Assembly: GCA_041395105.1 (NCBI GenBank)
Contig: JAWLBB010000006.1
Location: forward strand, 62,001 to 126,000
DNA length: 64,000 nt
Reading direction: 5' to 3'
Origin: Opitutaceae bacterium
GTDB lineage: Bacteria; Verrucomicrobiota; Verrucomicrobiia; Opitutales; Opitutaceae
Position 1 is the stretch's first letter; each line of letters opens with the position of its first letter. This document shows positions 17,192-25,486 of this stretch, in pieces. Both the position numbers and the translations under genes were made by a program. The notes beneath the pieces were generated by a model. It had not been told where the DNA came from. It saw only the letters and a list, made by a program, of their open reading frames with translations, and did no database searches.

Positions 17192-18243
17192 AACTCGATC
17201 AGCCCGGGAAGGACGACCCCGGTATCGGATTCCCAGTAAACGGAGGCCCAGGACAGGCCGACTCCGAATCCGGACATCACGATTCGTGCCGGTCCAGCGG
17301 CGATGCGTTCGCGCAGGTTGGCGGTGATGGTCAGCGGCACGGTGGCCGAGCTGGTGTTGCCGAAATCAAAGAGGGTGGTGGGGGCCTGTTCCGGCTTGAT
17401 CCGCAGCTTGCGGGCGACCTGGTTGTTGATGAAGAGGTTGGCCTGATGGAAGACGAAGGCATCGATTTCCGGCACGCTGACGGCGGCGCCTTCAAGCAAC
17501 TTTCGAATGGAGACCGGTACTTCCCTCAGGGTAAAATTCATTATGTCGGCCGCATCGAGGACGACATCGGTCGCGCCCCGGGATCCTCCAGTCTCGAGCG
17601 CGTCTTTCTTGAAGGCGGCTGCTCCTACCGGCTGGCGGGCCCCACCGGCAGGAACGTAGATCGTACGGAAGCCCGCCCCATCGCTTCCCAACTCAAAGTG
17701 AATCGGTTTCGACCCGGGACTCCGTTCCATGGCGGTGGCCGAGCCGGCATGGCCGAAGAGGACGGCGCTGGCCGGGTCGCTGTCGCCATGCATCTTGGAG
17801 ACGTCGCCGGCCATGATCAGGCCCTTCCGGCAGCCGGCCGATTCCAGGAGGCTGCCCAGGATGTGAAGGCCGTAGGTGTATCCGGAGCACCCCAGGTTGA
17901 CATCGAAGGCCAGGCAACTCCGGGGCAACCCCATCCGATCCTGAAGGATCTGGGCCGTGCTGGGGAAGGGGTAATCGGCCGTCTGCGTCACGAAAACGAG
18001 GGCTTCGATCTCATCCGGCGTCCAGCCCAGTTCGCCGAGAAGATGATCACCGGCGGCCTGACAGAGGTCCGAGCTGCAAAGCTCCTGCGGTGCCCACCGG
18101 CGGTACTGAATGCCGGTGTATTTGATGACTTTCTGGCGCTGTTCCTCCGAGACGACGGCATAGTCGGAGTTGGAGACCCGGTTGCTCGGGACCGCCGAGG
18201 CGATTCCGGCAATGCGAACGTTCTTCAGCGTGGCCAGGGCCAT
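17188..18243 (-). CDS. 3-oxoacyl-ACP synthase III (KAS III), catalytically complete
   Basis: 351 residues. Condenses an acyl-CoA starter with malonyl-ACP. The catalytic triad is present: Cys119 in NLGCSGY, His266 in FHQAN and Asn296 in FGNTSS. Other landmarks are FVTQTADYPFPSTAQ, QDRMGLPRSC and GFGVGLSWAS. It follows the ACP gene by only 5 bases and overlaps the ketoreductase by 4, so ACP, synthase and reductase form one translational unit that could make a short 3-hydroxyacyl-ACP. It may equally be specialised for another starter. It is separate from housekeeping fatty acid genes, none of which lie nearby. Confidence 0.92.
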   Translation of the reverse strand: MALATLKNVRIAGIASAVPSNRVSNSDYAVVSEEQRQKVIKYTGIQYRRWAPQELCSSDLCQAAGDHLLGELGWTPDEIEALVFVTQTADYPFPSTAQILQDRMGLPRSCLAFDVNLGCSGYTYGLHILGSLLESAGCRKGLIMAGDVSKMHGDSDPASAVLFGHAGSATAMERSPGSKPIHFELGSDGAGFRTIYVPAGGARQPVGAAAFKKDALETGGSRGATDVVLDAADIMNFTLREVPVSIRKLLEGAAVSVPEIDAFVFHQANLFINNQVARKLRIKPEQAPTTLFDFGNTSSATVPLTITANLRERIAAGPARIVMSGFGVGLSWASVYWESDTGVVLPGLIEL

Positions 18244-18248
18244 CGAAA

Positions 18249-18506
18249 TCAGGAAGCCTTCTTGGCTGAAACCAGATCGTAGACGTCCTGCAGGGTGTCA
18301 CAGGCCCGAAGATCGGCTCCGGCGATCTGGACCTCGTACTCGCAGTCGATCATGGCGATCAGGCAGAGCAGGGCCAGCGAGTCCCACTGTGCCATCTCGT
18401 GGTATTTCGTTGAGGGCTCGAGCGAGTTGGGCTCGATGCCTTCAATGGCGTCTTCATAGAAGCGGACGAATTGATCGACGTCCGGGGACTGGGCATTTTC
18501 TGTCAT
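18249..18506 (-). CDS. Dedicated acyl carrier protein
   Basis: 85 residues, small and acidic. The phosphopantetheine site is WDSLALLCLI, with the attachment Ser in DSL. It heads the tightly spaced part of the cluster and is followed by KAS III after 5 bases. The sequence is diverged from housekeeping ACP (Cys-containing helix 2, MIDCEYEV), as expected for a carrier used by one pathway. The 213 bases in front of it hold no gene and may carry a secondary promoter. Confidence 0.9.
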   Translation of the reverse strand: MTENAQSPDVDQFVRFYEDAIEGIEPNSLEPSTKYHEMAQWDSLALLCLIAMIDCEYEVQIAGADLRACDTLQDVYDLVSAKKAS

Positions 18507-18719
18507 GATGGAATCTTGCGGGACGGCAAAGGGCAGTGGACTCGCGGGAGGGAACTCGGTGAGCGCAGTGACGGGAAACGCCTGGGGAGTCCGACCCTGG
18601 ATGGAGGAATGAGTCTCATTCGAGGCCTTGAGTAAACCCGTGAAAGGAGTGTCGCAAATGTATTTTGCCGCAGCGGGCGGATTTGGACCCAGGACGCGGC
18701 CGCCGTGGTGCTGTGGATC

Positions 18720-19925
18720 TCAGGACGTGGTGCGACCCAGGGCATCGGCACAGGCTCGCTGGAATCCGCAAATCCGCTCCTCTTCGTCACTGAGAATCCC
18801 CTTGAGGTGGGCGGCTCCGACACCTTTTTGAACCTCCTCGCAGATGCCGACGTCTTCCGCGAAGATGGCTCTGACGAATTCGGCGGCCGAGAGATAGAAC
18901 TGCTTCTTGAGGGCCGTTTCCATCCGGGTCATCTCGCCCAGGCCGTTGGTGGCAAAGAGCAGGCTGGTCAGGCGGGTGGATTTTTCATCGACCGGCAGGA
19001 GAATCTGGAGGCTGAAGGATTCCCCGCGGGTTGAGGCGAAGACGAAATTGGGAAAGAGGTAGAAATGCCGGTAACCCTCGAGTCGCTGTGGCCGCCGGTT
19101 GAGGAACGAATAAACCCGGTCGAGCTTGGCCGCGATCGCCTCAGGCATGGGCGAGTGCACGGCGGAATTCTCCCCGGTGAAGGTGAATTGACTTCCCCGG
19201 GCCTCTTTTCCCGCCGGTTTGAAATCGTCCGGCGTTGCCATCTGTTCAGGCGCCGGAGCCGGGGAGGACGAATCGGACGTCACGAGACCGGTCAACCCCA
19301 GTTTCTTGATTGTGGTGGGATGGACCCAATCCACATGATAGCCCTCGAGGGTATTCTCGACCACGATTTTCCAATTGGCGGAGATGGTGTAGTCGGTCCG
19401 TTCAACCACCTCCCCCAGTGCCGTGGTCAGATTGGTCAGCGGACCGGCAAAATCGGCGAACTGCATTTCGAGGTCCTGGTGCGCGGGCGGCGGCCGGTCG
19501 GGGAATTCCTTCTTGATAAAGAGGAGGGGGCCAAACTTGCGAACGTGCCATCGACTCAACCGATAATCGGGCAGTGTTTCCGGAGTGATTTCCGCGATGA
19601 GGGGACGCCGGGGAATGGCGTAGGGAATGCCCTCGGCGTTGTAGATCCATCCGTGGTAGGGGCAGCGCAGTTCCCGATTGCCGCAGGGCTCTCTGTGCAA
19701 GCGGGCAAACCGGTGGGAGCAGACATTGTTGAAGGCTTTGATCTCTCCCTCGAAGTTCTGCAGGATGACCGGGATGCCGCACACCTCGAGGCATCGAAAG
19801 TCCTGGTGATTGGGCAGATCGTCAGCAAGTCCGGCGAAGAGCCAACGCTTCAGGAAGATGTTGTCCCTTTCGGCGGCGAAAACCGTGGGATCGGTGTAGT
19901 CAAGAGGAGTGATCAGGGGCTGCAT
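18720..19925 (-). CDS. Rieske non-heme iron oxygenase, alpha subunit type
   Basis: 401 residues. The N-terminal Rieske domain has C69-S-H71 and C88-PY-H91 (NVCSHRFARLH, RCPYHGW), binding a [2Fe-2S] cluster. The C-terminal catalytic domain has ENTLEGYHVDWVHP with iron ligands His197 and His202; the third carboxylate ligand is probably in the FAEDVGICE segment. Such enzymes hydroxylate, demethylate or desaturate small molecules or sugars and need a separate ferredoxin/reductase, which is not encoded here. It is 4 bases after the FkbM gene and so belongs to the cluster; a tailoring step on the sugar or acyl chain is the inference. Confidence 0.9.
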   Translation of the reverse strand: MQPLITPLDYTDPTVFAAERDNIFLKRWLFAGLADDLPNHQDFRCLEVCGIPVILQNFEGEIKAFNNVCSHRFARLHREPCGNRELRCPYHGWIYNAEGIPYAIPRRPLIAEITPETLPDYRLSRWHVRKFGPLLFIKKEFPDRPPPAHQDLEMQFADFAGPLTNLTTALGEVVERTDYTISANWKIVVENTLEGYHVDWVHPTTIKKLGLTGLVTSDSSSPAPAPEQMATPDDFKPAGKEARGSQFTFTGENSAVHSPMPEAIAAKLDRVYSFLNRRPQRLEGYRHFYLFPNFVFASTRGESFSLQILLPVDEKSTRLTSLLFATNGLGEMTRMETALKKQFYLSAAEFVRAIFAEDVGICEEVQKGVGAAHLKGILSDEEERICGFQRACADALGRTTS

Positions 19926-19929
19926 CGGA

Positions 19930-21171
19930 TTAGAATGCGTATAGAATTGTATCGTAGCGCACGTTGCTGTGGTGCCGGAGGCCGATCCGGTAGCCTTTTT
20001 CCAGCCCGGCGATGAACTGTGGAAGGTCGATCAGGTCGGTGGGCAAATGGTAGGCACAGACCGCGAGTTTGGGCTTGGATCGTTTGAGGTGGCCGGATGC
20101 CCCTTTCAGCGCCTTGAGCTCGTGCCCCTCAATATCGAGCTTGAGCAGCGAGATCGGCTCGCTGATGTCGTGGTCAAGGGTGACACAGGGCACATCGATT
20201 TGATTGATGTTCTCAAAAGGGTGCGGTCCGGATGGTGTGTCGTGAGAGATATACGACCCGGCGTTGGAATGCTGGTTGAACGAAAGTGTGCGGGATTCAT
20301 CGCCCACGGCCTTCAGGTGCAATGCAATGCGCGAATCGTAGCCGTGGAGGCTTTGCCGTGCCAACCAGGCCTCAAGCTGCTGGTAATTGACCGGATCCGG
20401 CTCGTAGGCATGGATCTGCCGGAACTGTCCGTGAGCTGCCTGGATAAACGTCTGAACGCTGTCGCCGGTAAAGGCACCACCGTCGACATAGACCTCCCCG
20501 GATTGGACCTGGAAAAGTCCTGATCGAAAGTATCCGGCATCAGCCGGCCGATTCACCGCCAAGAGATACTCCCGGTCCGTTTCAAGATGATAGAGAAGCG
20601 AGGAATAGAGCGTCTCGACCGATGAATCATCGCAAAGAAGGCGTTCCGTCTCTCGGAAATCATCCGCTCGACTGAGGATGGTCTTCATCCAGTCGGACAC
20701 CCTGATGTCCGGTTTGATCTGCAGGGCGCGAATCGCCTGCAGGTAATTCAGCATACGGATATGAAACTCGAGACCCAGGCGTTCAAAGTGGCTGTAGCCC
20801 GCGTCTGATTGGCCACTGTTGATGCAGATGATGTCAGGCCGCTTCCGGACAAGTGAAAGGAGTTGTTCCGTATTGATGCAAGCATGCCCGAGAATCACCT
20901 CTCCGGCGTGATAATCATCAACAACGGCGACAACATCAAGTGGTCCCGCATAGTGAAGAAAAACCGTCGCCCAAAAACCGGTTCCGCACACAATAAAGGA
21001 CAGTTGTTCGCGATGAGGCCAATCGATATCCCCGGCCCATTTTGGCAGGCCATGAAGGGGGTTCCCTGTCGCTGTTTGAACAGATCGATCGAATCGATCC
21101 CTGAGGAAATCAAGGTGCTTCACGGGCGTGCATTGCGGAAAGGCGGGAGATGGAGCGAAGGCAGGTTTCAT
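19930..21171 (-). CDS. FkbM-family methyltransferase with N-terminal Rossmann-like extension (first copy)
   Basis: 413 residues from the ATG at 21171 (a GTG one codon upstream is also possible). The C-terminal half is an FkbM SAM-dependent methyltransferase: EVYVDGGAFTGDSV (SAM loop), IHAYEPDP (acidic residue for the ribose), LLKLDIEGHELKALKG and AVCAYHLPTDL. The first ~200 residues form a separate domain starting LSFIVCGTGFWATVF...VVAVVDDY, resembling the small Rossmann fold seen at the start of PglD-type proteins. A sister gene with the same layout lies 24 bases upstream. FkbM enzymes O-methylate sugars or lipids; the target is unknown. Confidence 0.85.
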   Translation of the reverse strand: MKPAFAPSPAFPQCTPVKHLDFLRDRFDRSVQTATGNPLHGLPKWAGDIDWPHREQLSFIVCGTGFWATVFLHYAGPLDVVAVVDDYHAGEVILGHACINTEQLLSLVRKRPDIICINSGQSDAGYSHFERLGLEFHIRMLNYLQAIRALQIKPDIRVSDWMKTILSRADDFRETERLLCDDSSVETLYSSLLYHLETDREYLLAVNRPADAGYFRSGLFQVQSGEVYVDGGAFTGDSVQTFIQAAHGQFRQIHAYEPDPVNYQQLEAWLARQSLHGYDSRIALHLKAVGDESRTLSFNQHSNAGSYISHDTPSGPHPFENINQIDVPCVTLDHDISEPISLLKLDIEGHELKALKGASGHLKRSKPKLAVCAYHLPTDLIDLPQFIAGLEKGYRIGLRHHSNVRYDTILYAF

Positions 21172-21195
21172 CACTAACTGCCGCCTGGTGCAAGA

Positions 21196-22434
21196 TCAGT
21201 AGAAATAGAGGCAAGTGTCCCATCGTTCTTCGGTATGGTGGCGGAGTCCGATCCGGTATCCCTCGGAGAGCTGGTCGACCGCCCGGGTCAGGTCGACAAG
21301 GTCGGTCGGCCGGTGGTAGGCGGAGATGGCCATTCTTGGGTGTGCTGCATGAATGGTTCCGGCGGCGCCACGGAGTGCACTCAGTTCAGCACCTTCGATA
21401 TCCATCTTGATGAAAGTGGGCGGTTCATCGAGAAGATCGTCGAGCCGGCGCACCTTGACCGAAGCAACCCCTGCATCGGTTGATGTCCCTTGAAGCAGGT
21501 GACCGCCGTGTCCACCCTGATGGGCAAAGGGGATCTCTTCTTCGACTTCGCCGAGTGCACAGGAATGCAAGATGACTCTCTGTGGTTGATCAATGGCCGA
21601 AATCCCCTTGATGAAGTTCCGCAAAGTATCGCTGTTGTAGCGATCAGGCTCAATCATCCAGATTCGGTCGAATCTCCCATCGGTGGCATCGAGAAGTGCG
21701 GCAGTGGACTCTCCGATAGAGGCTCCGCAATCGACGAAGCGCTCCTGCGAACCCGGCACAAAGAGACCCGACCTGAAATAGAGGGTGCAGTAGATTCGGG
21801 CGGCGTTGAGGAGCCATTCCGGATTGCAGGTCAGTTGCGACAGCAGGACAGAGGAGAGTGTGAAACGCGAATAGTCGTCGGAAAGGCGTGTCTGCAGATT
21901 ATGGAATTCAGGGAATCGGGCGGCAATGGCCGGACCCCAGTCGTCGATGCGGTGATCCTTGGCCGGATGGATTCCAAAGAGTCGGATGGCCTGCTCGAAA
22001 TTCAGGTGGACGAGGCTCTTCTCCCGGGCCATTTGCCGGAAAAAGCGACGCGATCGATCATAGCGGCATCCGCTTACGGCGATGATGTTCCCGCCTTGGG
22101 AGGCGCGCCTGATCCATTCTTCTGACGTGATGATCGGAAGCCCTTCGAAATGTTCGTTCTTTCCCGCCCGGAAATCATCGACAGCTGCCGTAATCTTGAC
22201 CCGGCTGTCCACCTCGGAGATCAGGATTCTGGAGAACGGTGTGGTTCCGAGCAGGATGACTTCGGTCTCGGGGCCGGATTCCTCGAAGATCCGGCGGGAT
22301 TTCCGAGGAAGTGCGAAGCAAGGGTCATCCCCGAATGCATCAACCGCCAGGGCGAGCGCCTCATCGATCGGAAGGTCGCCGAGATCGATCCGGTTGACGA
22401 TTCGTGAGATGAGATCGGAGGGAGGAGTCAACAT
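21196..22434 (-). CDS. FkbM-family methyltransferase with N-terminal Rossmann-like extension (second copy)
   Basis: 412 residues from the ATG at 22434, chosen because it clears the end of the upstream gene and gives the same length as its sister. The methyltransferase half shows RFVDCGASIGEST, IWMIEPDR, FIKMDIEGAELSALRG and AISAYHRPTDL. The ending GYRIGLRHH..ERWDTCLYFY is nearly the same as in the sister. The N-terminal half has EVILLGTTPFSRILI...ITAAVDDF, again Rossmann-like. The two copies are clearly a diverged tandem duplication, so they probably methylate two positions of one molecule or two related molecules. Confidence 0.85.
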   Translation of the reverse strand: MLTPPSDLISRIVNRIDLGDLPIDEALALAVDAFGDDPCFALPRKSRRIFEESGPETEVILLGTTPFSRILISEVDSRVKITAAVDDFRAGKNEHFEGLPIITSEEWIRRASQGGNIIAVSGCRYDRSRRFFRQMAREKSLVHLNFEQAIRLFGIHPAKDHRIDDWGPAIAARFPEFHNLQTRLSDDYSRFTLSSVLLSQLTCNPEWLLNAARIYCTLYFRSGLFVPGSQERFVDCGASIGESTAALLDATDGRFDRIWMIEPDRYNSDTLRNFIKGISAIDQPQRVILHSCALGEVEEEIPFAHQGGHGGHLLQGTSTDAGVASVKVRRLDDLLDEPPTFIKMDIEGAELSALRGAAGTIHAAHPRMAISAYHRPTDLVDLTRAVDQLSEGYRIGLRHHTEERWDTCLYFY

Positions 22435-22484
22435 GCCTGGTGAATTCGGTCGATTTCGTGGAATGGGTTTGATCCAGGTTTTAT

Positions 22485-24575
22485 TCAATCGTGGCGTCCA
22501 TTCTTCTGTGAAGCAGTCCCGACGGTCGCGCACCATTCCCTCCAGACAGCGAGAAGTTGAGTTTCAAGCTCGCGCGTAAACTCTGTGCCATCACCGAGCA
22601 ATGGTTCAACCCGGAGCCTGAGAACCGGACGCCAGGCAGACAATTGATCGAGATTTGATGCGGCGGCGACGGCCCGCTCGATATAGTCGTCCTTATTGGT
22701 TGCCGCCAGGTCTTCCAACCCGATGACTCGAAGCAAGCTGGGCCCTGTTCGTGCGACTGTGCTTGATCCCGCCAGAGATACGAAGGGCACTCCCATCCAG
22801 ATGGCGTTCAGGTTGGTTGTGCCGCCGTTGTAGGGGAAGGTGTCGAGGAGAAGATCCACCCGATGATGGAGGGCGAGGTAGCCTTCGAGGGGCAATCGAT
22901 CGATGAGGTCGAGGCGGTCGGCCGCGATGCCCTGATCCTGCATGATCTGCCCGACAGAGTGTCCGGACCGCCCCACGATGAGCATCCGGGCAGTCGGCAG
23001 GCGTTTGAGGATGGCGACCCAGGCATGGATGGCTTCCGGGGTGGCCTTGGCCAGATTGTTGAATGAGCCGAAGGTGATGAACCCATTGCTCAATGCGGGG
23101 AGCGGATTGACTTCGGGGCAGCATTCCGGAGGCCGATAGGTGGCCGCACCATGACGAAGCCGAAGGAGCTTTTCGCTGCCCGAGGATCCCCCGTCGGCTT
23201 CCGGATCGATCGCATGATCGGTCACCCGGAAGTCGATCGAGGTCAGGCCGGTGGTCTGCATGTACCCGATCATGGACACCTGGATCGGAGCCGGCTTGCG
23301 CGCGAAGACGAGCAGGCGGTTGTGGGCGGTGTGTCCGGACAAGTCGACGAGGATGTCGATTCCGTCGCCGCGGATCCGGTCCGCCATGGCCTCATCATTG
23401 AGAGCCCAGACAGGTATCCAGTGATCAACGACCGACTTGAGGTCGGCGGAGATGCCGTCCTCGAGACGGTGGTTCGAATAGGCGAATACTTCGAATTGAG
23501 TGCGATCGTGCCGGGAAAGGACCGGTTCAATGAAGCGGGCTACCGGATGATCGCGAAAGTCACCGGAGACATAGCCGATCCGGAGCCGGCGGTCGGGGTC
23601 GCGAGGATTGGGGTGGGGACGGCGACCCCGGGCGAAGGGCGCCTCAAACTGCCGGCCCACCTCGAGGTGCTCTTCGATCAGGGACCGGCCATCGAGGGTT
23701 CCGCCGTAGTTCAGGGTGAGCAATCGGTTGCTCAGGGCGTGGTGATAGCCGGGTCTGAGGAGAATCGCCCGTTCGAACGCCGCGAGGGCGCTTGCCGCAT
23801 CTCCGAGTTCATTGAAAACCGTGCCGAGGTTATTGTGGGCAACGGCATAGGTGGGTGTTATTTCGATTGCCTTCTCAAACGCCGTTTTCGCTTTGAGGAA
23901 ATCGCCTTTTTCCTTCAGGGCGTTCCCCAGGTTGTTCAGGGCAAGATGTGAGCGGGGATTGAGCTCGAGGGCTTTCCAGTAGCACGCGATGGCCCGATCA
24001 AGGTCGCCGGTTTCCTTCAGCACGATGCCCAGGTTGTTGTGGGGTGCATCGGCCTTCGGGTTCAGGTCGCTCGACCTTCGGAAGCAGGCGGCGGCTTCCT
24101 CATAGGAACCGGAATCCTTGAGAGCGAGGCCGAGGTTGTTCTGTACCTCCGCTGAATCCGGATGGAGGGCGGCAGACTCCCGGAGGATGGATACCGCTTC
24201 TCCGGCCCGGCCCTGAAGCCGGAGGGCCTCGCCCAGTCGGGTTAGCGCCTCGAGATCCCCCCGATCGCGGGTCAGGACAGCCCTCAGGTGCTTTTCCGCT
24301 TCAACCGGGTTGTTCTTCGCCAGTAGAACGATCGCGAGCTTTTTTTCACAGGCGGTTGATTGCCGGTCGAGACGGTGGGCGCGGCGGAGGAGTCTCTCGG
24401 CTTCGTCCATGCGCCCCTGGCCGAGCTCGAGGATACCGGCGAGGTGGTAACCGTCGAAGTTTCTCGGGGCCGCCTTGCGGACCGCGGCATACCCATCCCG
24501 GGCCATGTCCGATCGCCCGGCCTTGTGGTTGGCGAGAGCGTCATGGAGAAGACGCTGGATTCGGGCTGGATTCAT
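22485..24575 (-). CDS. TPR-repeat glycosyltransferase of family GT41 (O-GlcNAc transferase type)
   Basis: 696 residues from the ATG at 24575; the frame continues upstream but without recognisable sequence. Residues ~5-300 are about eight tetratricopeptide repeats (AEVQNNLGLALKDSGSYEEA, APHNNLGIVLKETGDLDRA). From ~330 the GT41 fold follows: RLRIGYVSGDFRDHPVARF with the His of the active site, LVDLSGHTAHNR, RKPAPIQVSMIGY, FGSFNNLAKATPE with the nucleotide-binding Lys, and DTFPYNGGTTNLNAIWMGVP. Bacterial members transfer sugars onto Ser/Thr of proteins, for example adhesins or flagellins, in the cytosol. As first gene of the cluster it likely uses the amino sugar made by the later genes. Confidence 0.9.
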   Translation of the reverse strand: MNPARIQRLLHDALANHKAGRSDMARDGYAAVRKAAPRNFDGYHLAGILELGQGRMDEAERLLRRAHRLDRQSTACEKKLAIVLLAKNNPVEAEKHLRAVLTRDRGDLEALTRLGEALRLQGRAGEAVSILRESAALHPDSAEVQNNLGLALKDSGSYEEAAACFRRSSDLNPKADAPHNNLGIVLKETGDLDRAIACYWKALELNPRSHLALNNLGNALKEKGDFLKAKTAFEKAIEITPTYAVAHNNLGTVFNELGDAASALAAFERAILLRPGYHHALSNRLLTLNYGGTLDGRSLIEEHLEVGRQFEAPFARGRRPHPNPRDPDRRLRIGYVSGDFRDHPVARFIEPVLSRHDRTQFEVFAYSNHRLEDGISADLKSVVDHWIPVWALNDEAMADRIRGDGIDILVDLSGHTAHNRLLVFARKPAPIQVSMIGYMQTTGLTSIDFRVTDHAIDPEADGGSSGSEKLLRLRHGAATYRPPECCPEVNPLPALSNGFITFGSFNNLAKATPEAIHAWVAILKRLPTARMLIVGRSGHSVGQIMQDQGIAADRLDLIDRLPLEGYLALHHRVDLLLDTFPYNGGTTNLNAIWMGVPFVSLAGSSTVARTGPSLLRVIGLEDLAATNKDDYIERAVAAASNLDQLSAWRPVLRLRVEPLLGDGTEFTRELETQLLAVWREWCATVGTASQKNGRHD

Positions 24576-24699
24576 TCGGTCGGGATCGTAATCGGAAGGA
24601 GGACTTCCGAAATGCTCAAAGCAAAGACCCCGCCGGGTCAATCATGCCGTGCCGTCCACGCCGAGAAAACCGGCATGGTTGAATTTCCGGATCTAACGA

Positions 24700-25317
24700 C
24701 TACTGAACAGACCTGGCTGTCTCGACGATCGCTTCGGGGTCCATCCTCACCTTGTAGTTCGGGTCGACATGGGCAAACCGGATGATGCCTGCCCCGTCGA
24801 TGATGAAGACGGACGGGTAGGGCAGGAGGTGATGGTTTTGTCCTGAATCTCCCTCCAGATCGATCCCATAGCTGTTCAGGTACTTGTCGACCAGTTCATC
24901 CTCGACCCTGAAGGAGATGCCCAAAGCGCTGGAAACCGTCATCGGACTGTCGGAAAGCAGTGTGTAGGGCAGTCGGCCGAGATCGGGCTTGGCCCGAAGT
25001 TTCTCCGGTCGGTCAGGACTGATGGCTAGGATCTGGTAGCCTGACGTTTCCAGTTCGGGAACAATTTCCGCAAGAGCCTCCAGGTGTTTGTTGCAATAGG
25101 GGCACCAACCACCCCGGTAGAAGCGGAGACCGCTCCGTTTTCCGGCGAGAAGGTCCTGCAGGTCACCGACCTCCCGCGGATCGGTCCTGAGGGATCCGGC
25201 CGGGACGGGATCGCCGGCCTTCAGATGGTCGACTTCGGTTGCGGCCCGAAGAACGGCCAATGCAGAAAGGCCAAGCGCCAGGCTCAGGGCAGTCAGGGAA
25301 AGCGGAGATTTGATCAT
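24700..25317 (-). CDS. Exported peroxiredoxin/thioredoxin-like protein
   Basis: 205 residues. Residues ~1-25 form a signal peptide (LTALSLALGLSALAVLRAA). The rest is an AhpC/TSA-type fold with FYRGGWCPYCNKHLEAL, in which the CPYC pair sits at the peroxidatic/thioredoxin position, and ISPDRPEKL, PYTLLSD and YPSVFIIDGAG. These proteins reduce peroxides or handle disulfides in the periplasm. It is transcribed divergently from the M50 protease gene. Confidence 0.85.
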   Translation of the reverse strand: MIKSPLSLTALSLALGLSALAVLRAATEVDHLKAGDPVPAGSLRTDPREVGDLQDLLAGKRSGLRFYRGGWCPYCNKHLEALAEIVPELETSGYQILAISPDRPEKLRAKPDLGRLPYTLLSDSPMTVSSALGISFRVEDELVDKYLNSYGIDLEGDSGQNHHLLPYPSVFIIDGAGIIRFAHVDPNYKVRMDPEAIVETARSVQ

Positions 25318-25486
25318 GATCCGGGAGATTACGCGGTATTTGATGGGATAGAGCAGCCGGTGGGTTCCCCTATTCCGTTGAATCCGGCGATTGTGGCAAT
25401 CAATTGGTGATGTGCGCGGAGGAAGAACCGATGGGACGAACCCTTTCCGCTTGTTGCGGAGACCGCTTGCCGGTAGCGCATTAGGG

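Noticed and set aside
18507..18719. Short minus-strand open frame between the ACP and Rieske genes
   Set aside because: Ser/Pro/Arg-rich with no family resemblance and overlapping the Rieske gene end; read as a non-coding gap possibly holding a promoter, with no good -35/-10 pair.
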